DNA of 59,882 nucleotides, from contig WHSR01000022.1 in assembly GCA_009379995.1 (NCBI GenBank), positions 1-59,882 on the forward strand, written 5' to 3'. Positions 52,960-59,882 of the stretch are shown here, in pieces; positions within the stretch are counted from its first letter, which is position 1, and each line of letters opens with the position of its first letter. The notes beneath the pieces are model-generated. The model saw only the letters and a list, made by a program, of their open reading frames with translations, had not been told where the DNA came from and did not search any database. This DNA comes from Streptosporangiales bacterium (lineage in GTDB: Bacteria; Actinomycetota; Actinomycetes; Streptosporangiales; WHSR01). A program made the position numbers and the translations under genes.

Positions 52960-54516
52960 GTGAACTCGCAGCTGCTGGCCCAGTCGGCGGTGCAGGCGCC
53001 GCACATCGAGTACGGCCAGCTGGCGCCGATGCTCATCGTGTTCGGCCTGGCGATCGCCGGCGTCCTGGTGGAGGCGTTCGTGCCCCGGCGTGCGCGGTCG
53101 GCGGTGCACGCCCCGCTGACCCTTGTCGGCCTGGCCGCGGCGTTCGTCGCCACCGTGCTGCAGGCAGGCACCCACCACGTGGCCGCGGAGGGCGCGGTGG
53201 GTGTCGACGGGCCAACCCTGTTCATCCAGGGCACGATCATCGCGCTCGCGTTCGTCAGCTCGCTGCTCATCGCGGAGCGCCGCCCGGACACCAGCGCGTT
53301 CGTCTCCGACGCGGCCAGCGTCCCCGGCACCCAGGAGGAGCGGGAGAGCCTGGTCGCCGGGGACGTGCAGACCGAGGTCTACCCGCTGACCATGTTCGCG
53401 GTGGGCGGGATGCTCCTCTTCCCGGCCGCGAACGACCTGCTCACCATGTTCGTGGCGCTCGAGGTGCTGTCGCTGCCGCTGTACGTGCTGTGCGGGCTGG
53501 CGCGGCGTCGCCGGCTGCTCTCCCAGGAGGCGGCGGTCAAGTACTTCCTGTTGGGCGCCTTCTCCTCGGCGTTCTTCCTGTACGGGATCGCCATGGTGTA
53601 CGGCTTCGCCGGCTCGATTCGGCTGTCGGAGATCGCGCTGGCCGTCAGCCACAGCGGCGGGAACGAGACCCTGCTGCTGCTCGGCCTCGCGCTGCTCGGC
53701 ATGGGCCTGCTGTTCAAGCTGGGCGCGGTGCCGTTCCACAGCTGGAAGCCGGACGTGTACCAGGGCGCCCCGACCCCGATCACCGCGCTCATGGGCTCCT
53801 GCACGGTGGTCGCCGCGTTCGGCGCCCTGCTCCGGGTGCTGTACGTCGGGTTCGGCGGCATGCAGTGGGACTGGCGCCCGTTCATGTGGGGCATCGCCAT
53901 CCTCACCATGGTGATCGGGGCGATCGTGGCGATCACCCAGGCCGACGTGAAGCGCATGCTGGCGTACTCCTCCATCGCGCACGCCGGGTTCGTGCTCACC
54001 GGCGTCATCGCGAGCAGCAGCCAGGGACTGTCGAGCACGCTGTTCTACCTCGTGGCGTACGGGTTCACCACCGTCGGCGCTTTCGCGATCGTGACGCTGG
54101 TCCGGGACGCCGCGGGCGAGGCCAACCACCTGTCCCGGTGGGCGGGGCTGGGCAGACGGTCCCCGCTGGTGGCCGGCATCTTCGCTTTCTTCCTGCTCGC
54201 CTTCGCCGGTATCCCGCTGACCAGCGGGTTCACCGGGAAGTTCGCGGTGTTCGCGGCGGCGGTGGCCGGCGGAGCCACGCCGCTGGTCATCGTGGGCGTG
54301 CTGAGCAGCGCGGTCGCCGCGTTCTTCTATGTCCGGGTGATCGTGGTGATGTTCTTCTCCGATCCGAATCCCGACGGGCCCACGGTTGCGGCGCCCAGCC
54401 TGTTGACGGGGGCGGCGGTGGCCGTTGGCGTGGCGGTTACCCTCGTACTCGGGGTGCTGCCGCAGCCCGCGCTGGACCTGGCCGCCAACGCAGCGGCCGG
54501 GCTTTTCGTCCGCTGA
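52960..54516 (+). CDS. nuoN: NADH-quinone oxidoreductase subunit N
   Basis: The 518-residue antiporter-like subunit has FVALEVLSLPLYVLCGLARR, LGAVPFHSWKPDVYQGAPTP and ITQADVKRMLAYSSIAHAGF. The GTG start is 2 bp after the nuoM stop. It ends the nuo operon proper. The polyprenyl synthase follows after 12 bp, so it probably belongs to the same transcript. Confidence 0.96.
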   Translation: MNSQLLAQSAVQAPHIEYGQLAPMLIVFGLAIAGVLVEAFVPRRARSAVHAPLTLVGLAAAFVATVLQAGTHHVAAEGAVGVDGPTLFIQGTIIALAFVSSLLIAERRPDTSAFVSDAASVPGTQEERESLVAGDVQTEVYPLTMFAVGGMLLFPAANDLLTMFVALEVLSLPLYVLCGLARRRRLLSQEAAVKYFLLGAFSSAFFLYGIAMVYGFAGSIRLSEIALAVSHSGGNETLLLLGLALLGMGLLFKLGAVPFHSWKPDVYQGAPTPITALMGSCTVVAAFGALLRVLYVGFGGMQWDWRPFMWGIAILTMVIGAIVAITQADVKRMLAYSSIAHAGFVLTGVIASSSQGLSSTLFYLVAYGFTTVGAFAIVTLVRDAAGEANHLSRWAGLGRRSPLVAGIFAFFLLAFAGIPLTSGFTGKFAVFAAAVAGGATPLVIVGVLSSAVAAFFYVRVIVVMFFSDPNPDGPTVAAPSLLTGAAVAVGVAVTLVLGVLPQPALDLAANAAAGLFVR

Positions 54517-54528
54517 GGAGAGGAACCG

Positions 54529-55524
54529 GTGAGTCAGCCGTCGCTCGGCGTTCCGATTCTCGACGAGGGCCTGGCCAAGCGGATCGAGTCTGGATTGGAA
54601 GCGGTCGAGGTGCGGCTGCGCGAGGCGGCCGAGAGCGAGAACGCGTTCGTCAGCGAGGTCGCCCGGCACCTCATCGACGCGGGCGGCAAGCGGTTCCGCG
54701 CGACGCTCGTTCTGCTGGCCGCGCAGTTCGGCGACCCGGACGCCGCGGGCGTCGTGCCCGCCGCGACGGTCGTCGAGCTGACCCACGTGGCGACCCTGTA
54801 CCACGACGACGTGATGGACGAGGCCCTGGTGCGTCGTGGCGAGCCGAGCGCGAACTCCCGTTGGGGCAACACGGTGGCGATCCTCGTCGGTGACTACCTG
54901 TTCGCCCGGGCTTCGGACATCGTCGCCGACCTTGGCCCGGAGATCGTCCGCATCCAGGCCCGTACGTTCTCCCGACTGGTACACGGGCAGATCCAGGAAA
55001 CGGTCGGGCCGCGCCCGGGCGTCGATCCGGTCGAGCACTACCTGCAGGTGGTGGCCGACAAGACCGGGGCGCTGATCGCCACCTCCGGCCGCTTCGGCGC
55101 GATGCTCGCCGGCGCGGAGCCGGTGGTGGTGAACGCGGTGAGCCGCGCCTGCGAGCGGATCGGCATCGCCTTCCAGCTCTCCGACGACCTGCTCGACATC
55201 GCCAGCGACTCCGACCAGTCAGGCAAGACGCCCGGCACCGACCTGCGCGAGGGGGTGCGTACCCTCCCCGTGCTCCACGCCTTGACGTCGGCCAGCCCGG
55301 AGGACGCCCGGCTGCGGGAGCTGCTCACCGGCGACCTCACCGAACCCGGCCGGCATGGCGAGGCGCTGGCGCTGCTGCGTGCCCACCCGGCGATGGACCG
55401 CGCACGGGTGGAGGCCCTTCGCTGGGTCGACGAGGCCCGTGCCGAGCTCGAGTCGCTGCCCGACGTGCCGGCCAAGGCCGCCTTCCAGGCGCTCTGCGAC
55501 TACGTCCTGGAGCGCACCGGCTGA
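54529..55524 (+). CDS. Polyprenyl diphosphate synthase (menaquinone side chain)
   Basis: The 331-residue trans-prenyltransferase (IspB/HepT-like) has the first aspartate-rich motif LYHDDVMDEALVRRG, IDAGGKRFRATLVLLAAQFG, the second motif FQLSDDLLDIASDSDQSGKT and GTDLREGVRTLPVLHA. It makes the long chain for menaquinone (product length not predictable here). The GTG start has GAGGAGAGGAACC. It is the last gene of the complex I/quinone cluster and is followed 10 bp later by family A copy A5. Confidence 0.93.
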   Translation: MSQPSLGVPILDEGLAKRIESGLEAVEVRLREAAESENAFVSEVARHLIDAGGKRFRATLVLLAAQFGDPDAAGVVPAATVVELTHVATLYHDDVMDEALVRRGEPSANSRWGNTVAILVGDYLFARASDIVADLGPEIVRIQARTFSRLVHGQIQETVGPRPGVDPVEHYLQVVADKTGALIATSGRFGAMLAGAEPVVVNAVSRACERIGIAFQLSDDLLDIASDSDQSGKTPGTDLREGVRTLPVLHALTSASPEDARLRELLTGDLTEPGRHGEALALLRAHPAMDRARVEALRWVDEARAELESLPDVPAKAAFQALCDYVLERTG

Positions 55525-55533
55525 GGTTTCCTC

Positions 55534-55598
55534 CGCCGAGATCTATGTTGTGGGACCGTTTTGTCCGTTCTGCTACCCCCGCAACATAGATCTCGACG
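55534..55598 (+). repeat. Family A palindromic element, copy A5, overlapping the end of the DUF559 gene
   Basis: This 65-bp element has TTTTGTCCG in the loop on the plus strand. The right arm has two changes (TTGCGGG and TCGACG). The minus-strand gene at 55573-56454 ends inside it: the last residues (SRSMLRG) and the TAG are encoded by the right arm. Confidence 0.93.
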
Positions 55599-56454
55599 TG
55601 AGAGCCCGCTCGATTTGCCGCACGATGAGCATCGGGTGTTGGGTGACGTCATTCCCCGTGTAGCGCAGCAGCGACCATCCGGCCGCCCGCAGCCGGTTCT
55701 GCCGCTGTATGTCCTCCTCCCACGCCTCTCGATGGTGCTCCCCGTCGTACTCGATGCCCAGCCGGACCTGTCGGTAGCCCAGGTCCAGGCGCCCGCAGTG
55801 CCGACCCTGCCGGTCGCGGACGTCGATCTGCGCCTCCGGCCGCGGTAGTCCGCCCAGAACGATGACCATGCGTAGCCGTGTCTCACCGGGCGATTCGGCC
55901 CCCGGCTCGGCGTGCTCTACGACGGCCGGGACCTGCCTGATGCCACGCGCGCCCTTGAAGGACGGATCCGCGGCATAGGCCAGTAGGTCGCCCGGAACAA
56001 GCAGACCGGCATGAGTGAACGCATCGATGGCCACGACCGCGTTCACAAGACCCTTGCGGCGGGCCAGGTCGAACCCGGTTCGCAGCGGCGTCGTGACCAG
56101 TGCGCCCCCGACCAGGGCGACATCGTGTTCTGGCAGGTGAGTCCGTCGGATGAGCAACCCGCCACGTGGCCACGCTGGAGTCCTGGGTGGGAGGGTGACC
56201 TCGACGGGTTCGTCGGGTCGGATGTCGATGCCGTGCAGCCAGGCCGCCGTTCGGCCGCTCAGTACCGCGCCCGGCGGGGCGACCAGCAGTGCGGCGCTGG
56301 CGCGCAAGGGGAGGCTGTCGGGAACATCCCGGTCGATGTACACGTCGCGGAACATCCGCCGGAAGGATCCCGCGCGTAACTGCTCTCGGGTGACGAAGCC
56401 GCAGCTTATCGCCTCGCTGCCGACGAACGGCCGGTCATGTGCGATGGCATACAT
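55573..56454 (-). CDS. AbiEi-antitoxin-like / DUF559 endonuclease-domain protein
   Basis: The 293-residue protein has an N-terminal AbiEi-type winged-helix-like part (SCGFVTREQLRAGSFRRMFR, DVYIDRDVPDSLPLRASAAL, SGRTAAWLHGIDIRPDEPVE) and a C-terminal DUF559/Vsr-like nuclease fold: GETRLRMVIVLGGLPRPEAQ, GRLDLGYRQVRLGIEYDGEH and AGWSLLRYTGNDVTQHP. The EYDGEHH and earlier D/E residues are the expected active site. Such genes are frequent, mobile cargo in actinobacteria. The start is ATG 56452-56454. Its stop lies in element A5, and element A6 lies about 57 bp beyond its start. No toxin partner (AbiEii) is present. Confidence 0.83.
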   Translation of the reverse strand: MYAIAHDRPFVGSEAISCGFVTREQLRAGSFRRMFRDVYIDRDVPDSLPLRASAALLVAPPGAVLSGRTAAWLHGIDIRPDEPVEVTLPPRTPAWPRGGLLIRRTHLPEHDVALVGGALVTTPLRTGFDLARRKGLVNAVVAIDAFTHAGLLVPGDLLAYAADPSFKGARGIRQVPAVVEHAEPGAESPGETRLRMVIVLGGLPRPEAQIDVRDRQGRHCGRLDLGYRQVRLGIEYDGEHHREAWEEDIQRQNRLRAAGWSLLRYTGNDVTQHPMLIVRQIERALTSRSMLRG

Positions 56455-56510
56455 GGGACATAGAGTTACCCGTGGGCCGTCATGACAGGGGTCCCTCTGT
56501 CCACACTCGC

Positions 56511-56575
56511 CGCCGAGATCTATGTTGTGGGGGTTGTTTTGTCCGATTAGTACCCCCACAACATAGATCTCGGCG
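56511..56575 (+). repeat. Family A palindromic element, copy A6
   Basis: This 65-bp element has 24-bp near-perfect arms and loop TTTTGTCCGATTAG, on the plus strand, the same as A5. It lies between the divergent DUF559 and Cys/Met-metabolism genes. TAAGG follows it as in A4, where it also lies next to a ribosome site. Confidence 0.95.
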
Positions 56576-56598
56576 TAAGGGGCGTAAGGGAGGCCTGC

Positions 56599-57765
56599 GT
56601 GCACAGCAACAGCGAGTCGATGGAGACCCTGGCCGTACACGGCGGGGAGCGTCGGCCGGGGCCTGAGGGCTCTGTCGTCTTCCCGATCTACCAGGGCACG
56701 GTGTTCTCCGTGGAGCCGGGCACCGACTACCACGACATCAAGTACATCCGGCTGAGCTCGACTCCCTCGCAGAACTACCTGCACGACAAGCTGGCCGTGC
56801 TGGAGGGCGCGGAGGAGGCGGTCGCGACCGCATCGGGCATGGCGGCGGCGACAGCGCCCCTGCTCAGCGTCCTGCGGGCTGGCGATCACCTGCTCGCCAG
56901 CGACTGCCTGTACGGCGGCACCCACGATTTCCTCACCCACCACGCCGAGGATCTCGGCTGGAGCTACACCTTCGTGGACGTGCACCGGCCGGAAACCTGG
57001 GCGTCGGCCCGCACCCCGCAGACGAAGGCGTTCCTGGTGGAGACGATCACCAACCCGCTCATGCGGGTAGGGCGGCTGCGCGAGATCGTGGAGTTCGCCA
57101 GGCGCGAGGGCCTCGTCACCGTGATCGACAACACCTTCGCCTCCCCGGTGAACTTCCGGCCCCTCGCGGCCGGCTTCGACCTGTGCTTCCACAGCGCCAC
57201 CAAATACCTGAATGGTCACTCGGACCTGGTGGCGGGCTGCGTCATGGGGGGCGCGGAGTTGGTCGGACGGGTCCGCAGGACGCTGAACCACTTCGGCGGC
57301 AGCCTGGACCCGCACGCGGGCTTCCTGCTCGCCCGTGGTCTGAAGACGCTCGCCCTGCGGGTGCGGGCGCAGAACGACAACGCGATGACCCTGGCCCGTT
57401 TCCTCAGCGAGCATCAGGAGGTCGCCGAGGTCAACTACCCGGGGCTTCTGTCCCACCCCGACCACGCGCACGCCGCGGAGCTGCTGTCCGGGTTCGGCGG
57501 GATGCTGAGCCTGCGGTTGCGGGGCGGGGCGGAGGCCGCGGAGGGGCTGCTCGACGCGGTGCGGCTGGGCTACGTGGCACCGAGCCTCGGCGGCGTGGAG
57601 ACGCTGATCACCCGTCCGGTGACCACCTCACACGCCGGCATGCACCCGGAGGACCGGGAGCGGCTCGGCATCACCGACGACCTGGTGCGGGTGAGCTGCG
57701 GCATCGAGAGCCCGGAGGATCTCGTCGCCGACTTCGAGCAGGCCTTGCGGAAGGTTCAGTCGTAG
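56599..57765 (+). CDS. Cys/Met metabolism PLP enzyme (trans-sulfuration family)
   Basis: The 388-residue enzyme has METLAVHGGERRPGPEGSVV, AVLEGAEEAVATASGMAAAT, VETITNPLMRVGRLREIVEF, VIDNTFASPVNFRPLAAGFD and the PLP lysine K202 in FHSATKYLNGHSDLVAGCVM. SLGGVETLITRPVTTSH closes the domain. This group includes cystathionine beta/gamma-lyase, cystathionine synthase and methionine gamma-lyase, and the exact reaction is not clear. The GTG start is 23 bp after element A6. Confidence 0.9.
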   Translation: MHSNSESMETLAVHGGERRPGPEGSVVFPIYQGTVFSVEPGTDYHDIKYIRLSSTPSQNYLHDKLAVLEGAEEAVATASGMAAATAPLLSVLRAGDHLLASDCLYGGTHDFLTHHAEDLGWSYTFVDVHRPETWASARTPQTKAFLVETITNPLMRVGRLREIVEFARREGLVTVIDNTFASPVNFRPLAAGFDLCFHSATKYLNGHSDLVAGCVMGGAELVGRVRRTLNHFGGSLDPHAGFLLARGLKTLALRVRAQNDNAMTLARFLSEHQEVAEVNYPGLLSHPDHAHAAELLSGFGGMLSLRLRGGAEAAEGLLDAVRLGYVAPSLGGVETLITRPVTTSHAGMHPEDRERLGITDDLVRVSCGIESPEDLVADFEQALRKVQS

Positions 57766-58004
57766 TACGGCCGGTCGTATCTGGCGTCGTACCTGGGGTC
57801 GTACCTGGGGTCGTACGCCGGACCTTGCTGTCGTTGCGAGCGGCGGGGCGCGTAGATGACCACCGAGACGATCAAGCCAAGCGCCCCGGCGACCATGAGG
57901 ATGAAGCCAACCACGTCGAAGTCGATCCCGTACGCGCGCATATCCATCGCGAACGTGAGGATCGCGCCGACTGCGAAGAGGAAGATGCCAGCGCCGATGC
58001 CCAT
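57756..58004 (-). CDS. DUF6458-like small membrane protein
   Basis: The 82-residue protein starts at ATG 58002-58004 (upstream GAAAGGGACGTCAC). It has two helices (GIGAGIFLFAVGAILTFAMD and FDVVGFILMVAGALGLIVSV) joined by MRAYGIDFDVVG, and a Tyr/Arg-rich tail (DPRYDPRYDARYDRPYYD) encoded by a 12-bp repeat. This is the pattern of DUF6458 proteins. Function is unknown. It overlaps the convergent PLP gene by 10 bp. Confidence 0.75.
   Translation of the reverse strand: MGIGAGIFLFAVGAILTFAMDMRAYGIDFDVVGFILMVAGALGLIVSVVIYAPRRSQRQQGPAYDPRYDPRYDARYDRPYYD
57780..57816. repeat. 12-bp tandem repeat in the DUF6458 gene tail
   Basis: About three units of GTCGTACCTGGG encode the DPRY repeat on the minus strand. 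They are in frame and are a likely slippage site. Confidence 0.7.
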
Positions 58005-58127
58005 GTGACGTCCCTTTCGCGTCGATCGCCAGCTGATGCAGGTCTCTGTCCCATCCGACGGTAGTGCCCACGCCCGGCGTGCGTCCGACAAACCGTCGGA
58101 AACGTGCTTTGGATAAAGTAGACGCCG

Positions 58128-59033
58128 ATGTCAGATGTGCGGCGCGGTGTCTGGTACGGCATCGCGGCGTACGCCCTCTGGGGACTGTTCCCTCTCTACT
58201 GGCCGCTGCTGGAGCCGGCCGGAGCTGTCGAGATCCTCGCCCACCGCGTGCTCTGGTCGCTGGTGGTAGTGCTCGTGATCCTGACATGTTGGCGCCGCTG
58301 GGGGTATCTCGCCGGCCTGCTGCGGGGCGGGGCGCGGGCACGGGCCGGCCTGCTCGTGATCGCCGGCTCGATCATCGGCGTGAACTGGGGACTGTACATC
58401 TGGGGCGTCAACAACGGGCGCGTGCTGGAGGTCGCGCTCGGCTTCTTCGTCAACCCCCTGATAGCCGTGCTGCTCGGGGTGCTGGTCTTCGGGGAGCGGC
58501 TGCGGCCCCTGCAGTGGGCCGCGGTGGGTTTCGGTGTCGCGGCCGTGGTCGTCCTGTCCGTTGGATACGGGCGGTTGCCCTGGCTTGCGCTTGTCCTGGG
58601 CACCGTCTTCGCCACTTACAGCTCATTGAAGAAGAAGGCCGACGTCGACGCGGTGGAGAGCCTCGCCGTGGAGACCGCCGCGCTCACGCCCGCCGCGCTG
58701 GTGTACGTACTCGTCCTGGAGGCGGCGGGCGCCGCGACGTTCGGTCACGTGTCGGTCGGACACACGTTGCTGCTGGTGAGTGCCGGCGTGACGACGGCGA
58801 TCCCGCTGCTGTTCTTCGGCGCGGCGGCGATCCGGATCCCGCTGACCCTGATCGGCCTCCTGCAGTACCTCGCCCCGACCGCCCAGCTGCTGATCGGGGT
58901 GTTCGTGTACGGCGAGCCGCTGCCGCCGAGCCGGCTGGCCGGGTTCGTGCTCGTCTGGTTTGCCCTGCTGCTGCTCGTCCTGGACGGGTTCCGTACGGCG
59001 CGGCCGCGACGCCTCGTGGAATCACCCGCGTAA
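58128..59033 (+). CDS. rarD: RarD/EamA-family permease
   Basis: The 301-residue protein has ten membrane helices. It has the RarD start [74 protein letters not shown] and [20 protein letters not shown]. RarD proteins form a clear subclass of DMT transporters with unknown substrates, first linked to chloramphenicol sensitivity. It is a complete gene with its own short leader. Confidence 0.88.
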   Translation: MSDVRRGVWYGIAAYALWGLFPLYWPLLEPAGAVEILAHRVLWSLVVVLVILTCWRRWGYLAGLLRGGARARAGLLVIAGSIIGVNWGLYIWGVNNGRVLEVALGFFVNPLIAVLLGVLVFGERLRPLQWAAVGFGVAAVVVLSVGYGRLPWLALVLGTVFATYSSLKKKADVDAVESLAVETAALTPAALVYVLVLEAAGAATFGHVSVGHTLLLVSAGVTTAIPLLFFGAAAIRIPLTLIGLLQYLAPTAQLLIGVFVYGEPLPPSRLAGFVLVWFALLLLVLDGFRTARPRRLVESPA

Positions 59034-59082
59034 GCCGTACGGTTGTGGAAGGTGGGTACCCCGGAGCCTGAGGAGGCATGAC

Positions 59083-59745
59083 GTGGGTTTGTTGTTCGGA
59101 CGCGACAAGACGCGGCTGCCCAGGCCGAACGAGGCGCTGCCGGGACGGGACGAGGCGATGTCGGTGCCCGACCGGCACGCGGTGCTGAACGCCCCGCTGG
59201 CGCCGCCGTACCCGGAGGGTACCGAGGTGGCCGAGTTCGCCCTGGGCTGCTTCTGGGGCGCGGAGCGGCGGTTCTGGCAGACCGAGGGCGTGGTGACGAC
59301 CGCCGTCGGGTACGAGGGCGGGTACACGCCGAACCCGACCTACGAGGAGGTATGCACCGGACTCACCGCGCACGCCGAGGCCGTGCGCGTGGTGTACGAC
59401 CCGTCCCGGGTGTCGTACCGCCAGCTTCTCAAGGTCTTTTGGGAGGCACACGACCCGACGCAGGGCATGCGGCAGGGCGGTGACATCGGCACCCAGTACC
59501 GTTCGGCCATCTTCACTCGTTCCGACGAGGAGTACGCGGCCGCGGAGGAGTCCCGTGAGGCGTACGGGCGGGAGCTCAAGCGGGCCGGGTACGGCGACGT
59601 CACCACCGAGGTCGTCCCGGCCGGTGAGTTCTACTTCGCCGAGGACTACCACCAGCAGTACCTGCACAAGAACCCGGCCGGATACTGTGGCCTCGGCGGC
59701 ACCGGCGTGAGCTGCCCCGTCGGGGTTGCCTCCGCCGACGGCTAG
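59083..59745 (+). CDS. msrA: Peptide methionine sulfoxide reductase MsrA
   Basis: The 220-residue enzyme reduces Met-S-sulfoxide. The GTG start at 59083 has GAGGAGGCATGAC. The catalytic cysteine is C56 in [20 protein letters not shown], with [37 protein letters not shown] and [20 protein letters not shown] with the recycling cysteines near the C-terminus ([15 protein letters not shown]). It starts 49 bp after rarD and may be co-transcribed with it. Confidence 0.95.
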   Translation: MGLLFGRDKTRLPRPNEALPGRDEAMSVPDRHAVLNAPLAPPYPEGTEVAEFALGCFWGAERRFWQTEGVVTTAVGYEGGYTPNPTYEEVCTGLTAHAEAVRVVYDPSRVSYRQLLKVFWEAHDPTQGMRQGGDIGTQYRSAIFTRSDEEYAAAEESREAYGRELKRAGYGDVTTEVVPAGEFYFAEDYHQQYLHKNPAGYCGLGGTGVSCPVGVASADG

Positions 59746-59751
59746 CCCCAA

Positions 59752-59882
59752 GGCCGTGTAGTTAAAGATTCGGATGCGGCCGTCAAGCCGGCTGAGACAG
59801 GCAACGGAGTCCCTGCTAGAACTGCGTCGACCAAGATCGCTGTCTGGCGAGGGACTCCGTTGGGCATCCAGTCTGTCATTAC
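59752..59882 (+). mobile_element. Probable left end of an insertion sequence (cut by the window edge)
   Basis: After the msrA stop the base composition changes to lower G+C. GGCCGTGTAGTTAAAGATTC has the look of a terminal repeat. A 13-bp perfect inverted repeat follows (CAACGGAGTCCCT at 59802-59814 and its complement at 59850-59862), and the last bases open a frame from TTG 59860 (LGIQSVIT) that runs off the window. A transposase start is likely. The family cannot be named. Confidence 0.5.

Noticed and set aside
52843..55038. Large minus-strand frame opposite nuoN and the polyprenyl synthase
   Set aside because: It is antisense to two well recognised genes and low in complexity.
55355..55663. 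Small plus-strand frame through element A5
   Set aside because: It is a shadow of the polyprenyl synthase end and the hairpin, with no ribosome site or family.

Overview
The window is high-G+C DNA from a mycelial, probably sporulating actinomycete. The evidence is a BldN-type sigma factor and a BldC-type regulator, a Rex-hemACD locus, two LLM-class (probably F420-dependent) oxidoreductases, menaquinone genes, a full nuoA-N operon preceded by a geranylgeranyl reductase, frequent GTG starts and ATGA/GTGA gene overlaps. The gene order resembles Streptomyces/Streptosporangiales chromosomes. No species name can be given from sequence alone.

Layout. 1-10.4 kb: the start of a response regulator, a BldN-like sigma factor, a membrane-ABM fusion protein, a glutaredoxin, then rex-hemA-hemC-cobA/hemD-hemB, a small prim-pol protein and hemL, together the C5 route to uroporphyrinogen III. 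10.4-19.9 kb: small membrane and oxidoreductase genes, a DMT exporter, a phosphatase, the cytochrome c maturation set (TlpA-like, CcdA, ResB, CcsB), a PLDc_N protein and a sulfatase. 19.9-33.4 kb is accessory and partly decayed: an ORF with an internal stop, a frameshifted MetE-like gene, a methyltransferase tail, a tRNA-like scar, a CoA-transferase with an inverted duplication next to it, an anthrax-lethal-factor-like metalloprotease with a small downstream gene, BldC, a threonine dehydratase, menG, and a frameshifted MerR gene and a frameshifted C45 hydrolase gene. 33.4-37.4 kb: a DoxX gene and an ECF41 sigma factor fused to a GAF domain, sharing a symmetric divergent promoter, then a P450 and a secreted lamin-tail protein. 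37.4-55.5 kb: a Rex operator, geranylgeranyl reductase, nuoA-N and a polyprenyl diphosphate synthase. 55.5-59.9 kb: an AbiEi/DUF559-type gene between two hairpin elements, a Cys/Met PLP enzyme, small membrane genes, msrA and the probable left end of an insertion sequence.

Two themes connect the window. First, Rex is encoded at 2.5 kb and Rex-type operators lie both before rex-hemACD and before the complex I operon, so NADH/NAD+ state probably sets both haem supply and NADH oxidation. GGR, MenG and the polyprenyl synthase add the menaquinone acceptor. Second, the DNA is scattered with two families of short palindromic elements. Family A has six copies of exactly 65 bp with about 25-bp arms and a conserved asymmetric loop core. 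Family B has two copies of 49 bp. They sit between genes of every orientation, inside the nuo operon and even inside reading frames (resB N-terminus, DUF559 C-terminus). I consider these, the lethal-factor-like gene pair and the ECF41-GAF/divergent promoter unit the most interesting contents.
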